Shown one piece after another: positions 27,246-35,289 of a stretch of 64,000 nt of DNA. A program made the position numbers and the translations under genes. Source of the DNA: Rubrivivax sp. (GTDB lineage Bacteria > Pseudomonadota > Gammaproteobacteria > Burkholderiales > Burkholderiaceae_C); contig JAIXWM010000157.1 of the NCBI GenBank assembly GCA_027491255.1, positions 1-64,000 on the forward strand, read 5' to 3'. The first letter of the stretch is position 1; each line of letters starts with the position of its first letter. The notes below the pieces were generated by a model. It did no database searches. It had not been told where the DNA came from and saw only the letters and a program-made list of their open reading frames with translations.

Positions 27246-28553
27246 TCAAGGCGTCCCGAGCCTGTCGTCCTGCAGCCACTGAGACAGCGTCGCGCGGTCC
27301 AGCGCCGCCTCGCGCCGGAAGCGCAGTGTCGCGGCCGACGGGACGAGCAGCAGCTGGTCGGCCAGCGGCGCGGCGGGGGTCGAGGCCGGGTCGGCCAGCA
27401 GCACGCATCGCGCCGGGCTCTCCTCGTCCAGGCGCGCCACCCAACCCAGGCCGACGAGCAGGTCGACGAGGGGCTCGACGTCGGGCAGATCCAGGCGCAG
27501 CGCGCCAGCCAGTTCGGTCGCGGTCAGACCCTGGCTGGGCGCACGGCGTGCGGCTTCGAGCAGACCGATCAGTTCCAGGGCGAGCGCGAAGCGCCCGCCG
27601 GGGCCGACGACGCGGGGTGCCCAGGGCTGGAGCAGCGAAGGCGCATAGGCAGCGACGACGGCCCCAAGCAGCACCACCACCCACAGCAGGTAGACCCAGA
27701 GCAGCAGGATGGGGACGATGGCGAAGGCGCCGTAGACCGAGCTGAAGGTCGGCATCACCGAGACGTACCAGCCCAGGGCCTGCTTGGCCACCTCGATGCC
27801 GACGGCCACGAACAACCCGCCCGCCGTGGCATGGGCCCAGCGGACATCGGTGTTGGGCACGAAGCGAAACAGACCTGTGGCCGTGGCGGCGAGCAGCAGG
27901 AACTGCACGGCGTCGATCAGCAAACCGAAGCCCCCGGGGATGGCGCCGACCAACCCGCGCGAGGCCGACAGCGCGTAGGAGGTCAGCGTGAGGCTGGCGC
28001 CCAGCAGCAGCGGACCCAGCGTCAGCGCCGACCAGTAGACGAGCAACCTCTGAGCGAAAGACCGGGTTCGGCGCACACGCCAGATCGCATTGAGCGTGCG
28101 GTCGATCGTGAAGATCAACGCGAGCGCAGTGCCCAGCAGGGCCGCCAGACCGAGCGTGCCGATCCGGCTGGCCTTGGCGGCGAACTGCGTCAGCGCCGAG
28201 AGCACCGGCCGCGCGAACGCGTCGGGTACGAGGTTCTGCAGCAGCAGGCGCTCCAGCGCGCCCTGGAACGAGGCGAACATCGGGAAGACCGAGAACACCG
28301 CCAGCATCACCGTGAGCAGGGGCACGAGCGCGATCAAGGTCATGAAGGTCAGGCTGCCCGCGGTCACGCCCAGCCGGTCCTCGCGAAAGCGCGTCGAGGC
28401 CAAGCGCCAGCCCTCGGCCAGCGGACCGCGGCGGCGCTGCCAGGCCGTCACGGCACGCGTGGCGGTGGGCGATGCCGACACCGCGCAAGCCGCTCGTGCG
28501 CCCAGCGCCGCGCGTACCGAGCCCAGTGTGGGCATGGAGGTCGGGTCATCCAT
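27246..28553 (-). CDS. YihY/BrkB-family inner-membrane protein
   Basis: A 435-residue protein with about six membrane helices in its first 310 residues (RFREDRLGVTAGSLTFMTLI, then FLLLAATATGLFRFVPNTDV and VYGAFAIVPILLLWVYLLWV) and a soluble winged-helix-like C-terminus (residues about 320-435). The family was once called ribonuclease BN, but that activity belongs elsewhere; its role is not known. ATG codons at 28553 and 28565 are possible; both lie in the palindrome shared with the divergent DUF2069 gene. Confidence 0.87.
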   Translation of the reverse strand: MDDPTSMPTLGSVRAALGARAACAVSASPTATRAVTAWQRRRGPLAEGWRLASTRFREDRLGVTAGSLTFMTLIALVPLLTVMLAVFSVFPMFASFQGALERLLLQNLVPDAFARPVLSALTQFAAKASRIGTLGLAALLGTALALIFTIDRTLNAIWRVRRTRSFAQRLLVYWSALTLGPLLLGASLTLTSYALSASRGLVGAIPGGFGLLIDAVQFLLLAATATGLFRFVPNTDVRWAHATAGGLFVAVGIEVAKQALGWYVSVMPTFSSVYGAFAIVPILLLWVYLLWVVVLLGAVVAAYAPSLLQPWAPRVVGPGGRFALALELIGLLEAARRAPSQGLTATELAGALRLDLPDVEPLVDLLVGLGWVARLDEESPARCVLLADPASTPAAPLADQLLLVPSAATLRFRREAALDRATLSQWLQDDRLGTP

Positions 28554-28578
28554 GCTGGCTATCATGCCAGCATGGATG
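28547..28578. promoter_or_regulatory. Palindrome spanning two divergent start codons
   Basis: CATCCATGCTGGC (28547-28559) and GCCAGCATGGATG (28566-28578) form a perfect 13-base inverted repeat around TATCAT. The left arm holds the start codon of the yihY gene (minus strand) and the right arm that of the DUF2069 gene (plus strand). Only 18 bases separate the two ATGs, so no room is left for separate promoters between them. Confidence 0.75.
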
Positions 28579-29000
28579 CGAACCTCGACGAACCGGTCCC
28601 TGCGCCCGCGCAAAGCGGCATCGAGCCGGGTGCTGCGGCAGACCCTGTCGTGCGCATGACGCGCCTCCTCGCGCTTGGCAGCGTGATCGCGCTGATCGTC
28701 CTCGGCCTGGCCTGGGAACTGTGGCTGGCCCGCACGGGCTCGGGCACGCTGGCGCTGAAGGTGCTGCCGCTGCTGCTGCCGCTGCCGGGCCTTTGGCGGC
28801 ACCGCATGTACACCTTCCGCTGGCTCAGCCTGCTCGTGTGGCTGTACTTTCTGGAGGGCGCGGTGCGTGCCACCAGCGAGGCCGGGCTTTCGCAGGCGCT
28901 CGCCCTGGTCGAGGTGCTGCTGTGCCTCGTGCTGTTCGCCGCCTGTGCGCTGCACGTGCGCTGGCGCCTGCGCAAAGCCCCGGGCAAGGAACAAGCATGA
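28572..29000 (+). CDS. DUF2069 membrane protein
   Basis: A 142-residue inner-membrane protein with about four hydrophobic segments (LLALGSVIALIVLGLAWELW, LKVLPLLLPLPGLW, YTFRWLSLLVWLYFLEGAVR and ALALVEVLLCLVLFAACALH), the layout of the DUF2069 family. The function is unknown. The first 28 residues are acidic and proline-rich and not conserved, so an internal start near MTRLLALG is possible. Its TGA overlaps the ATG of the FAD oxidase gene. Confidence 0.8.
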   Translation: MDANLDEPVPAPAQSGIEPGAAADPVVRMTRLLALGSVIALIVLGLAWELWLARTGSGTLALKVLPLLLPLPGLWRHRMYTFRWLSLLVWLYFLEGAVRATSEAGLSQALALVEVLLCLVLFAACALHVRWRLRKAPGKEQA

Positions 29001-30406
29001 CCGACCTGCTGCTGGACGAACTGCGCGCCGCCGTGGGCGCGGCGCACGTGCTGGTTCCGCCCGAGGACCTTTCGGCGTACGAGCGCGACTGGCGCAAGCG
29101 CTGGAACGGCAGGGCCCGCGCCGTCGTGCGCCCCGCCAGCACGGCCGAGGTGGCGGCGGTCGTGCGCGCCTGCGCGCGCCACGCCACGAGCGTCGTGCCC
29201 CAGGGCGGCAACACCGGGCTCGTGGGCGGCGGCGTGCCCGGCGCGGGAGGCGACCAGGTCGTGCTGTCGACGCGACGCCTGGCGGCCGTGCGCGAGATCG
29301 ACGCCGCCAACCTGACGATGACGGTCGAAGCCGGCTGCGTGCTGCAGCAGGTGCAGGAAGCCGCTGCGGCACAGGGCCTGCTGTTTCCGCTCAGCCTGGC
29401 AGCCGAGGGCAGTTGCACCATCGGCGGCAACCTCGCCACGAACGCGGGCGGCACCCAGGTGCTGCGCTTCGGCAACGCGCGCGACCTCTGCCTGGGGCTC
29501 GAGGTCGTCACGCCCCAGGGCGAGATCTGGGACGGCCTGAGCGGTCTGCGCAAGGACAACACCGGCTACGACCTGCGCGGCCTGTTCGTCGGCAGCGAGG
29601 GGACGCTGGGCATCATCACGGCGGCCACGCTCAAGGTCTTTCCCCAGCCGGCCGCAGTGACGACGGCCCTGGCCGCCTGCGACTCCCTCGAGGCCTGCGC
29701 CGGTCTGCTCGCGCTCGCGCGCGCGCGGCTCGATGCCGGGCTGACGGGCTTCGAGGTCATGAACGCCTTCTCGCTCGAACTCGTCTCTCGGCACTTCCCC
29801 ACCCTGCCCCGGCCGCTGCCAGGCGCGGTTTGGACCGTGCTGCTCGAGCAGTCCGACCCCGAGGGCGAAGCGACCGCCCGAAAGCGCTTCGAGGCCCTGC
29901 TGGAAGCCGCGCTCGAGGCCGGGCATGTCCGTGACGCCGTGGTCGCCGAAAGCCTGGCGCAGTCCAAGACGCTGTGGCACCTGCGCGAGTCCATCCCACT
30001 GGCCCAGGCCGAGGAAGGCCTGAACATCAAGCACGACATCGCGCTGCCGGTGTCGTCCATCCCCGAGTTCTGCCGTCGCACCGATGCCGCGCTGGACGCA
30101 CACATCCCCGGGGTCCGCCTGGTGAACTTCGGCCACCTCGGCGACGGCAACCTGCACTACAACGTGCAGGCGCCTGCAGGCGGCGACGCGCGCGCCTTCC
30201 TGCGCGACCACGAGCCCAAGGTCAACGAGATCGTCTACGACGCGGTGCAGGCCTTCGGCGGCTCGATCTCGGCCGAGCATGGTGTGGGGCAGTTGAAGCG
30301 CGAGGAACTGCAGCATCGCAAGCCGGCCGCAGCGTTGCAGATGATGCGCAGCATCAAGCTCGCGCTCGACCCGCAGGGCCTGATGAACCCCGGGCGCGTC
30401 GTCTGA
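28997..30406 (+). CDS. FAD-linked 2-hydroxyacid oxidase (GlcD/D2HGDH-like)
   Basis: A 469-residue flavoprotein of the VAO type that oxidises D-2-hydroxy acids. FAD-binding motifs are PQGGNTGLVGGGVP and SEGTLGIITAATLKVFP; the C-terminal domain has NFGHLGDGNLHYNV with the metal-binding histidines and ISAEHGVGQLKREEL. Candidates are D-lactate, D-2-hydroxyglutarate or glycolate dehydrogenase. Overlap with the DUF2069 gene is usual in Burkholderiales. Its last 170 bases plus 36 bases of trailer are duplicated 17.6 kb downstream. Confidence 0.9.
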   Translation: MTDLLLDELRAAVGAAHVLVPPEDLSAYERDWRKRWNGRARAVVRPASTAEVAAVVRACARHATSVVPQGGNTGLVGGGVPGAGGDQVVLSTRRLAAVREIDAANLTMTVEAGCVLQQVQEAAAAQGLLFPLSLAAEGSCTIGGNLATNAGGTQVLRFGNARDLCLGLEVVTPQGEIWDGLSGLRKDNTGYDLRGLFVGSEGTLGIITAATLKVFPQPAAVTTALAACDSLEACAGLLALARARLDAGLTGFEVMNAFSLELVSRHFPTLPRPLPGAVWTVLLEQSDPEGEATARKRFEALLEAALEAGHVRDAVVAESLAQSKTLWHLRESIPLAQAEEGLNIKHDIALPVSSIPEFCRRTDAALDAHIPGVRLVNFGHLGDGNLHYNVQAPAGGDARAFLRDHEPKVNEIVYDAVQAFGGSISAEHGVGQLKREELQHRKPAAALQMMRSIKLALDPQGLMNPGRVV

Positions 30407-30442
30407 GCGTCCCGCCCGGCTGACGCCACTGGACCGGCCCCT
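30237..30442. repeat. 206-bp direct repeat, left copy
   Basis: This covers the 3' end of the FAD oxidase gene and 36 bases past its stop, and matches 47844-48049 without gaps and with about nine mismatches by eye. The right copy abuts the DUF1178 gene, the normal neighbour. The two copies therefore mark the ends of the inserted segment 30443-47843. Confidence 0.9.
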
Positions 30443-30574
30443 CCCGACTTCCGCGGTCTTGACCTGAGGGGCAGCGGTTTTTCAGGGGTGGCGGCCTGAT
30501 TTTTCTGTTCGTAGTGCCCGGTAAACGGCATATGACTATTCCTTGGTCGCTGCCCCGACCCTGCGCTTGCGCCT

Positions 30575-31066
30575 GTGTTCGTTCGTGTGAAGTCCGCCCC
30601 CAACTCCCCCGGCGCAGCGTGCAGGTGGTGGAGTCCTCGCGGATGGGCGATCGGGTTTCCCAGCGCATCGTGCGCCACGTGGCCATCGCCCTGGACTCCG
30701 AGGAGGAGACCAGGCTGCGTGCCATGGCCGAGGAGTTAATCTCCCGCACCGTGGCCGAGCGGCTGACCGCGCAGTCGCTGTTTGACTCCCCGCCCGTGGC
30801 CCGCGTGAGCCGCCCGCCTCGCCAGCGCCTGGGCTCGGTGGCCGGGCCCGAGGGGGGTGCGCCTGAGCGAAGTGGTCGAAGTGGGGCGCCGTGTGGAAGG
30901 GCCCCACGAGGTTCTGGGTCACCTGTTCGACTACCTGCACTTTGACAAGATCCTGGGCGCCAGCGCCACGGCCGTGCTGCGCGACCTCGTCATTCCCCGC
31001 GTCATGGTGTTGGCGCCCGACTCCAAGCGCGCCCGTGCTGCAGAACTTGCAAGGGCTCTTCGATGA
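30575..31066 (+). pseudogene. IS1634-like transposase, N-terminal remnant
   Basis: In three frames the plus strand gives FVRVKSAPNSP, RRSVQVVESSRMGDRVSQRI, then EVVEVGRRVEGPHEVLGHLF. These match the start of IS1634/IS4-type transposases, which begin with a similar SxPNSPR and VESxR-RQRIVRH pattern. Frameshifts and loss of the catalytic part make it inactive. GTAGTGCC at about 30511 may be the element's end, with its inverted partner GGCACTAC near 47733. Confidence 0.65.
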
Positions 31067-31277
31067 CCGTGCCATCCTGCGCACGAACTCCGCGGGCGGC
31101 AGCGGCCGGACGGGCGCTGCACAGGGCCTGGGGGCCGGCGAGCGTGATCAGCACCGCGACCCCATCATCCACCGCCAGGCCCGGTGGCATCAGGCCATCG
31201 TTGACGGCCGCCCGGAAGGCGGGTTGTCGTTGCGGCTCTCTGTCGGAGCGCCGCACCGTCGTTCTGGCCTCACGCAT
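31002..31277 (-). pseudogene. Possible peptidase E (S51)-like C-terminal remnant
   Basis: A minus-strand frame reads NDGLMPPGLAVDDGVAVLIT and GVRAQDGTVIEEPLQV, a pattern seen at the C-terminal end of class I glutamine-amidotransferase-like S51 peptidases. The catalytic front half is absent, and it overlaps the transposase remnant on the other strand. It is weakly supported and could be a chance frame. Confidence 0.3.
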
Positions 31278-31316
31278 CAGGCATGGCGAGTTTGTCGGTC
31301 TGCGGGATGCGGGCGA

Positions 31317-32330
31317 TCACGTCGATCCGAGCCCGGGGTACCACGGCACGCGGCCGGCGAGCACGCCAGAGCGATCAATGATCTCGGGAACGGAGTCTTC
31401 CTGGCGGTAGGCCATCATGTGAATGCCTGACACGCCCTTGATCTCGCGCACTTCCTGGATGATCTCGATGCACACCTTGCGGCCTTCGGCCGCTTGATTC
31501 TGGGCACCGGCCAGGCGCTTGAGAACGGCGTCGGGAATGCGGACGCCGGGAACGTTCGTACGCATCCATTCGCCCGACTTGGCCGATCGCAGCGGGCCCA
31601 CCCCCACCAGGACGAAGACCTGGCCCCGCAGGCCCAGTTCTTCCACGCGTTTCAAGAACTCGCGCAGGCGCGGTACGTCGTAGCAATACTGCGTCTGCAC
31701 GAACTGGGCGCCGGCAGCCACCTTCTTGGCCAGGCGCTCGGCGCGCCATTCGAAGGGCAGGCTGAAGGGGTTGGCGGCGGCACCGAGGAACACGCGCGGT
31801 GCGAAGGTCAGCTTGCGCCCGCTCTGGAAACGTTGTTCGTCGCGCATGCCGCGCCCGATTTCCAGCAGCGACACGCAGTCGAGGTCGAACACCGGCTTGG
31901 CCTGGGGGTGGTCGCCGGCCTGCACGCCGTCGCCGGTCAGGCACAGCATGTTGCACACGCCCATGGCCGCACCGCCCAGGATGTCGCCCTGGATCGCGAT
32001 GCGGTTCTTGTCGCGGCACGAGATCTGCATCACCGGCGAATAGCCCACACGCGTGAGCAGCGAGCACACTGCCAGGCTGGACATGTGGCAATTCGCACCG
32101 CTGCCGTCGGTGGCGTTGATCGCGTCCACCCAGCCGTCGAAGATGCGGGCCCGGCGGTAGACCTCCTCGGGGTCGGCGGAATCCGGCGGCTCGAGTTCGG
32201 CCGTGATCGCAAAACCGCCCGCGCGCAGCACGCGCTCCAGGCGGCCGGGCGATGTGTGGCCGCTCAGGATCGGCAGCGAATAGCCCGGCACGCTTTCCTG
32301 CGCGTGGCTCACCCGCCCGTCCCCACTCAT
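31317..32330 (-). CDS. Methylenetetrahydrofolate reductase family protein
   Basis: A 337-residue FAD TIM-barrel enzyme of the MTHFR family, interconverting 5-methyl- and 5,10-methylene-THF. TAELEPPDSADPEEVYRRAR is the start of the barrel, SPVMQISCRDKNRIAIQGDI carries a characteristic folate/flavin segment, NMLCLTGDGVQAGDHPQAKP the FAD loop, and FVQTQYCYDVPRLREFL the central strand. It differs from housekeeping MetF and resembles catabolic versions found with C-terminal-domain partners. It is the last gene of the operon, overlapping the preceding gene (ATGA), so it probably oxidises methyl-THF made by the DmdA-like enzyme. Confidence 0.87.
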   Translation of the reverse strand: MSGDGRVSHAQESVPGYSLPILSGHTSPGRLERVLRAGGFAITAELEPPDSADPEEVYRRARIFDGWVDAINATDGSGANCHMSSLAVCSLLTRVGYSPVMQISCRDKNRIAIQGDILGGAAMGVCNMLCLTGDGVQAGDHPQAKPVFDLDCVSLLEIGRGMRDEQRFQSGRKLTFAPRVFLGAAANPFSLPFEWRAERLAKKVAAGAQFVQTQYCYDVPRLREFLKRVEELGLRGQVFVLVGVGPLRSAKSGEWMRTNVPGVRIPDAVLKRLAGAQNQAAEGRKVCIEIIQEVREIKGVSGIHMMAYRQEDSVPEIIDRSGVLAGRVPWYPGLGST

Positions 32331-32791
32331 CGGCCCCTTGCTTTCTCGCCCTTGTCGCGCGCCACCTTCAGCCAGCTCGATCGGCCACCGATGCGCCAGT
32401 CGACGGCGATCTGGACCACCTGGATGGCTTCTCGTCCGGCGACCATGCGCTGGCTGCCGTCGTAGGCATCGACCCAGACGCAGCGCATTTCGGGCTTGAC
32501 CTCGCAGTGGCCGTTGGCGCGCACGCCTCCACAGGGCCCATTGCGCAGGTTCTTCGGACAGTTCATGCAACACGACATGCCGGTCGCGCTGAGCGTGCAA
32601 TGTCCACACATCCTGCAGTCGAACAGGAAGCCCTTGACCCTACGCTCGAGCGCGGCCACCGGCCGCTCAAGGCGCTCGTAGCCGATCGCCTTCCACAGTG
32701 GATGCAGAGCCACGAGCAAGCGCTCGAAGCGATGGTAGAAAGCCTCCAGGCCCCGTGCGTGGCGCACCGACCAATTTCGGACGGCGTACAT
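32327..32791 (-). CDS. MTHFR C-terminal-domain (Cys-rich) protein
   Basis: A 154-residue protein with the zinc/iron-sulfur-type MTHFR_C domain: FDCRMCGHCTLSATGMSC, CMNCPKNLRNGPCGGV and NGHCEVKPEMRCVWVDAY. The nine or so cysteines would hold metal or Fe-S clusters that pass electrons to or from the MTHFR flavin. In other bacteria it is fused or adjacent to MTHFR in C1 pathways. Its ATG touches the DmdA-like gene's TGA (TGATG), and its stop overlaps the MTHFR start. Confidence 0.85.
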   Translation of the reverse strand: MYAVRNWSVRHARGLEAFYHRFERLLVALHPLWKAIGYERLERPVAALERRVKGFLFDCRMCGHCTLSATGMSCCMNCPKNLRNGPCGGVRANGHCEVKPEMRCVWVDAYDGSQRMVAGREAIQVVQIAVDWRIGGRSSWLKVARDKGEKARGR

Positions 32792-33885
32792 CAGGCGAAG
32801 GGCAAGGCGCTCAACTCGCCGGGACGCACCAGGCCGTCGGCGGTCAACACCTCGACCCGCTGCCCCGGCTCCCAGAATCCCCGCTCGATCAGCGACAGGC
32901 CGATGTTGCGCTTGAGCCGCGGCGACCAGATCCCGGTGGTCACCTGACCGACCTTGTGCGAGCCCACCATCACCGGCCAGGGCTTGGCGCAGGTGGGGCA
33001 GGGGTCGCCGTCGAACAGCACGCCGCGGATCTCGCGCTGCACACCGCGCGCCGCGATGGCCTGCAACGCCGCGCGCCCGATGTAGTCCACCGAGCCGTCG
33101 AGCGAGCAGTGCTTGGCCAGGCTGATCTCCAACGGGTTGTTCTCGCGCGTCATCTCGTTGCCGTAGGACAGCAGTCCTGCCTCGACCCGGTCGATGATGT
33201 TGGGGCATCCTGGCGTGATCTGGTAGCGCTGGCCCGCGGCCCAGACCGTGTCCCACAGCCGCTCGGCCAAGGCGCTGTCGTCAAGGTAGATCTCGAATCC
33301 GCCTGGCTTTGAATAGCCACCGCGGGCGATCAGTTGCCGCGTTCCGGCAAAGTCGAACCAGCCGAAGCGGAAGAAGCGCACATCGCGGATGCCAGGCCCG
33401 AACACGTCGACCAGCAGGTCTTCGGCCTTGGGCCCCTGCACAGCGAGCGTGTTCACGTCCGGCTCGTCCACGCGCACATCCATCCCCGCCCCGATCGCCA
33501 GCCCCTTGGCATAGAGCAGCAGGTCGGAGTCGGCGATCGAGAGCCAGTAGCGATCTTCGGCCAGCTTGAGCATCACCGGGTCGTTGAGCAGCCCGGCCTG
33601 GTCATCGACGATGGGCACGTACATGCATTGCCCGACGAGGCATTTGCTGATGTTGCGCGGTGTCATCCACTGCACCAGGCGTGCGGCGTCGGGGCCCTGG
33701 ATCTGCACTTGCCGCTGACACGACACGTCCCAGATCTGCACATGCTCGCGCAGGTGCCAGTAGTCCTCTTCCACCGTGGGGGCGAACGCTTTCGGAAGCA
33801 GCATGTGGTTGACGACCGAAAAGCCCCGCACGCCGGCCTGCTCGACGCGGTCTGTATAGGGCGTGCGCCGTATGCGGCGCGACAT
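32791..33885 (-). CDS. DmdA-like THF-dependent demethylase (GcvT family)
   Basis: A 364-residue protein of the aminomethyltransferase fold that closely follows DMSP demethylase DmdA: RRIRRTPYTDRVEQAGVRGF, HLREHVQIWDVSCQRQVQIQ, GPDAARLVQWMTPRNISK, YSKPGGFEIY and RVEAGLLSYGNEMTRENNP. DmdA moves a methyl group from dimethylsulfoniopropionate to THF. Many relatives act on other methylated compounds, so the substrate is open. The two MTHFR-type genes directly after it supply the route for methyl-THF. The ATG at 33885 starts the conserved region; a longer frame upstream is unlike the family. Confidence 0.82.
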   Translation of the reverse strand: MSRRIRRTPYTDRVEQAGVRGFSVVNHMLLPKAFAPTVEEDYWHLREHVQIWDVSCQRQVQIQGPDAARLVQWMTPRNISKCLVGQCMYVPIVDDQAGLLNDPVMLKLAEDRYWLSIADSDLLLYAKGLAIGAGMDVRVDEPDVNTLAVQGPKAEDLLVDVFGPGIRDVRFFRFGWFDFAGTRQLIARGGYSKPGGFEIYLDDSALAERLWDTVWAAGQRYQITPGCPNIIDRVEAGLLSYGNEMTRENNPLEISLAKHCSLDGSVDYIGRAALQAIAARGVQREIRGVLFDGDPCPTCAKPWPVMVGSHKVGQVTTGIWSPRLKRNIGLSLIERGFWEPGQRVEVLTADGLVRPGELSALPFA

Positions 33886-33935
33886 ATTCAATCCGTTGGT
33901 GGACAAGCGACGCTCCCGGGTCACGGAAAACGAAT

Positions 33936-34922
33936 TCAATCGAGCTTCAGGCCGATCGAACGGATCAGTGCAGACCACCGCGCCGCCTCGGCGCGGACGT
34001 AGGCCGCCGACTGCTCCGGTGTTGTCGGCTCCGCCGTGCCTCCGCTCGAGGTGATCCAGGCCTGGACGTCCGGATGCGCCAGGATCTTTCGGACCTCGTC
34101 GGCAAGCCGATTGCGCACCGAGGGGGGTAAGCCGGCCGGACCGACCAATGTCAGCCAGCCCTCGGTGACCAGGCCGGGATAGCCAGCCTCGGCCATGCTG
34201 GGCACGTTGGGCAGCGAGGGGTGCCGCTGGGCGCTCGTGATGGCCAGCGGTCGCAACTGGCCGGAACGCACATAGGACATGCTGGCTGTGACGTTCTCGA
34301 TCAACACTGACGCGTGCTTGCCCAGCACCAACATGGCCGCAGCACCGGTCCCGCGGTTGGGCACGTGGGACATCCTGGCGTTGGTCGTCACAGCGAACTG
34401 TTCACCCACCAGATGCATGATGGACCCGGCGCCTGCCGAGGCGAAGTACAGCCCGGCCTGTTGCGCCTGCGACTGTTGGACCAGATCCTTGAGGCTGGTG
34501 ATCGGTGATGCGGGGTCGACCAGGAACAGCATCGGGCCGCGGTAGACCGTCGAGATCACGCTGAAGCCGTTCTGCGCGTCGTAGGGCAGCTTGCCATAGA
34601 GGCTGGGGTTGAGCGCCAGCTGGCCGATCCCGCCGATGCCGATCGTGTAGCCATCAGGCGGCGCCGACGCAATCGCAGCCACGCCAATGCTGCCGCTCGC
34701 GCCCGGTCGGTTGTCCACCACCACGGGCTGCCCCACGGCCCGGCTGAGCCGCTCGCCGATCAGCCGGGCGATCAGGTCGGCCGAGTTGCCAGCCGGTTGC
34801 GCCACGATCATTCGGATGCTGCGGCTTGGGTAGACGTCTTGGGCGGCCGCGAGGCCCGCCCACGAAAAGCACAGCAGCGCTGCGGCCAGGATGCGGGTCT
34901 TGAATTGGAAGGTCTTGTTCAT
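33936..34922 (-). CDS. Bug-family solute-binding protein (TTT type)
   Basis: A 328-residue periplasmic binding protein. Signal peptide residues 1-28 end in AGLAAAQD; DVYPSRSIRMIVAQPAGNSA, DNRPGASGSIGVAAIA, PDGYTIGIGG and MSHVPNRGTGAAAMLVLGKH are family motifs. It is translated six bases after the transthyretin-like gene's TGA and belongs to the demethylase operon, so it probably collects the same substrate or a product. No TctAB permease genes are near. Confidence 0.87.
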   Translation of the reverse strand: MNKTFQFKTRILAAALLCFSWAGLAAAQDVYPSRSIRMIVAQPAGNSADLIARLIGERLSRAVGQPVVVDNRPGASGSIGVAAIASAPPDGYTIGIGGIGQLALNPSLYGKLPYDAQNGFSVISTVYRGPMLFLVDPASPITSLKDLVQQSQAQQAGLYFASAGAGSIMHLVGEQFAVTTNARMSHVPNRGTGAAAMLVLGKHASVLIENVTASMSYVRSGQLRPLAITSAQRHPSLPNVPSMAEAGYPGLVTEGWLTLVGPAGLPPSVRNRLADEVRKILAHPDVQAWITSSGGTAEPTTPEQSAAYVRAEAARWSALIRSIGLKLD

Positions 34923-34924
34923 GA

Positions 34925-35281
34925 TCAGCTCGACAACCAGACGCTGTAGCCATTGGGTGCCATCACCAGGGGCATGTGATACGCGGCCAGTGGGTCGGGC
35001 ATGCGAAACCGCACCACCACCTCCTGCTGGATGCGCAGGCCCTGCAGCGTCAGGCCACGGGAGGCAAAGTAGGTACCCGTCTGGAACACCAGTTCGTAGT
35101 CGGCCGCGACATCGACTTCGCTGGCTTGGATGCGCTCGGTCAGCCGGCCGCCGGCATCGGTCTCCTTCGCGAACACGGTGACGCGCCGACCGTCGGGCGC
35201 GACGCGCACCAGCGATACACCGACATGTCCCGCGTGGGTGCCGTCCACTGAATTCAGGGTATGGGTGCTGAGTGTGGCCAT
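34925..35281 (-). CDS. Transthyretin-like protein (HIU hydrolase fold)
   Basis: A 118-residue protein of the 5-hydroxyisourate hydrolase family. LSTHTLNSVDGTHAGHVGVS is the typical start with the first catalytic His, and AAYHMPLVMAPNGY the later His segment. The family's closing YRGS tetrapeptide, part of the active site, is replaced by VWLSS. It may hydrolyse a different cyclic amide or have lost activity. It sits between a TPP enzyme and a Bug protein; no other urate-pathway gene is here. Confidence 0.75.
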   Translation of the reverse strand: MATLSTHTLNSVDGTHAGHVGVSLVRVAPDGRRVTVFAKETDAGGRLTERIQASEVDVAADYELVFQTGTYFASRGLTLQGLRIQQEVVVRFRMPDPLAAYHMPLVMAPNGYSVWLSS

Positions 35282-35289
35282 GGGGAGTC

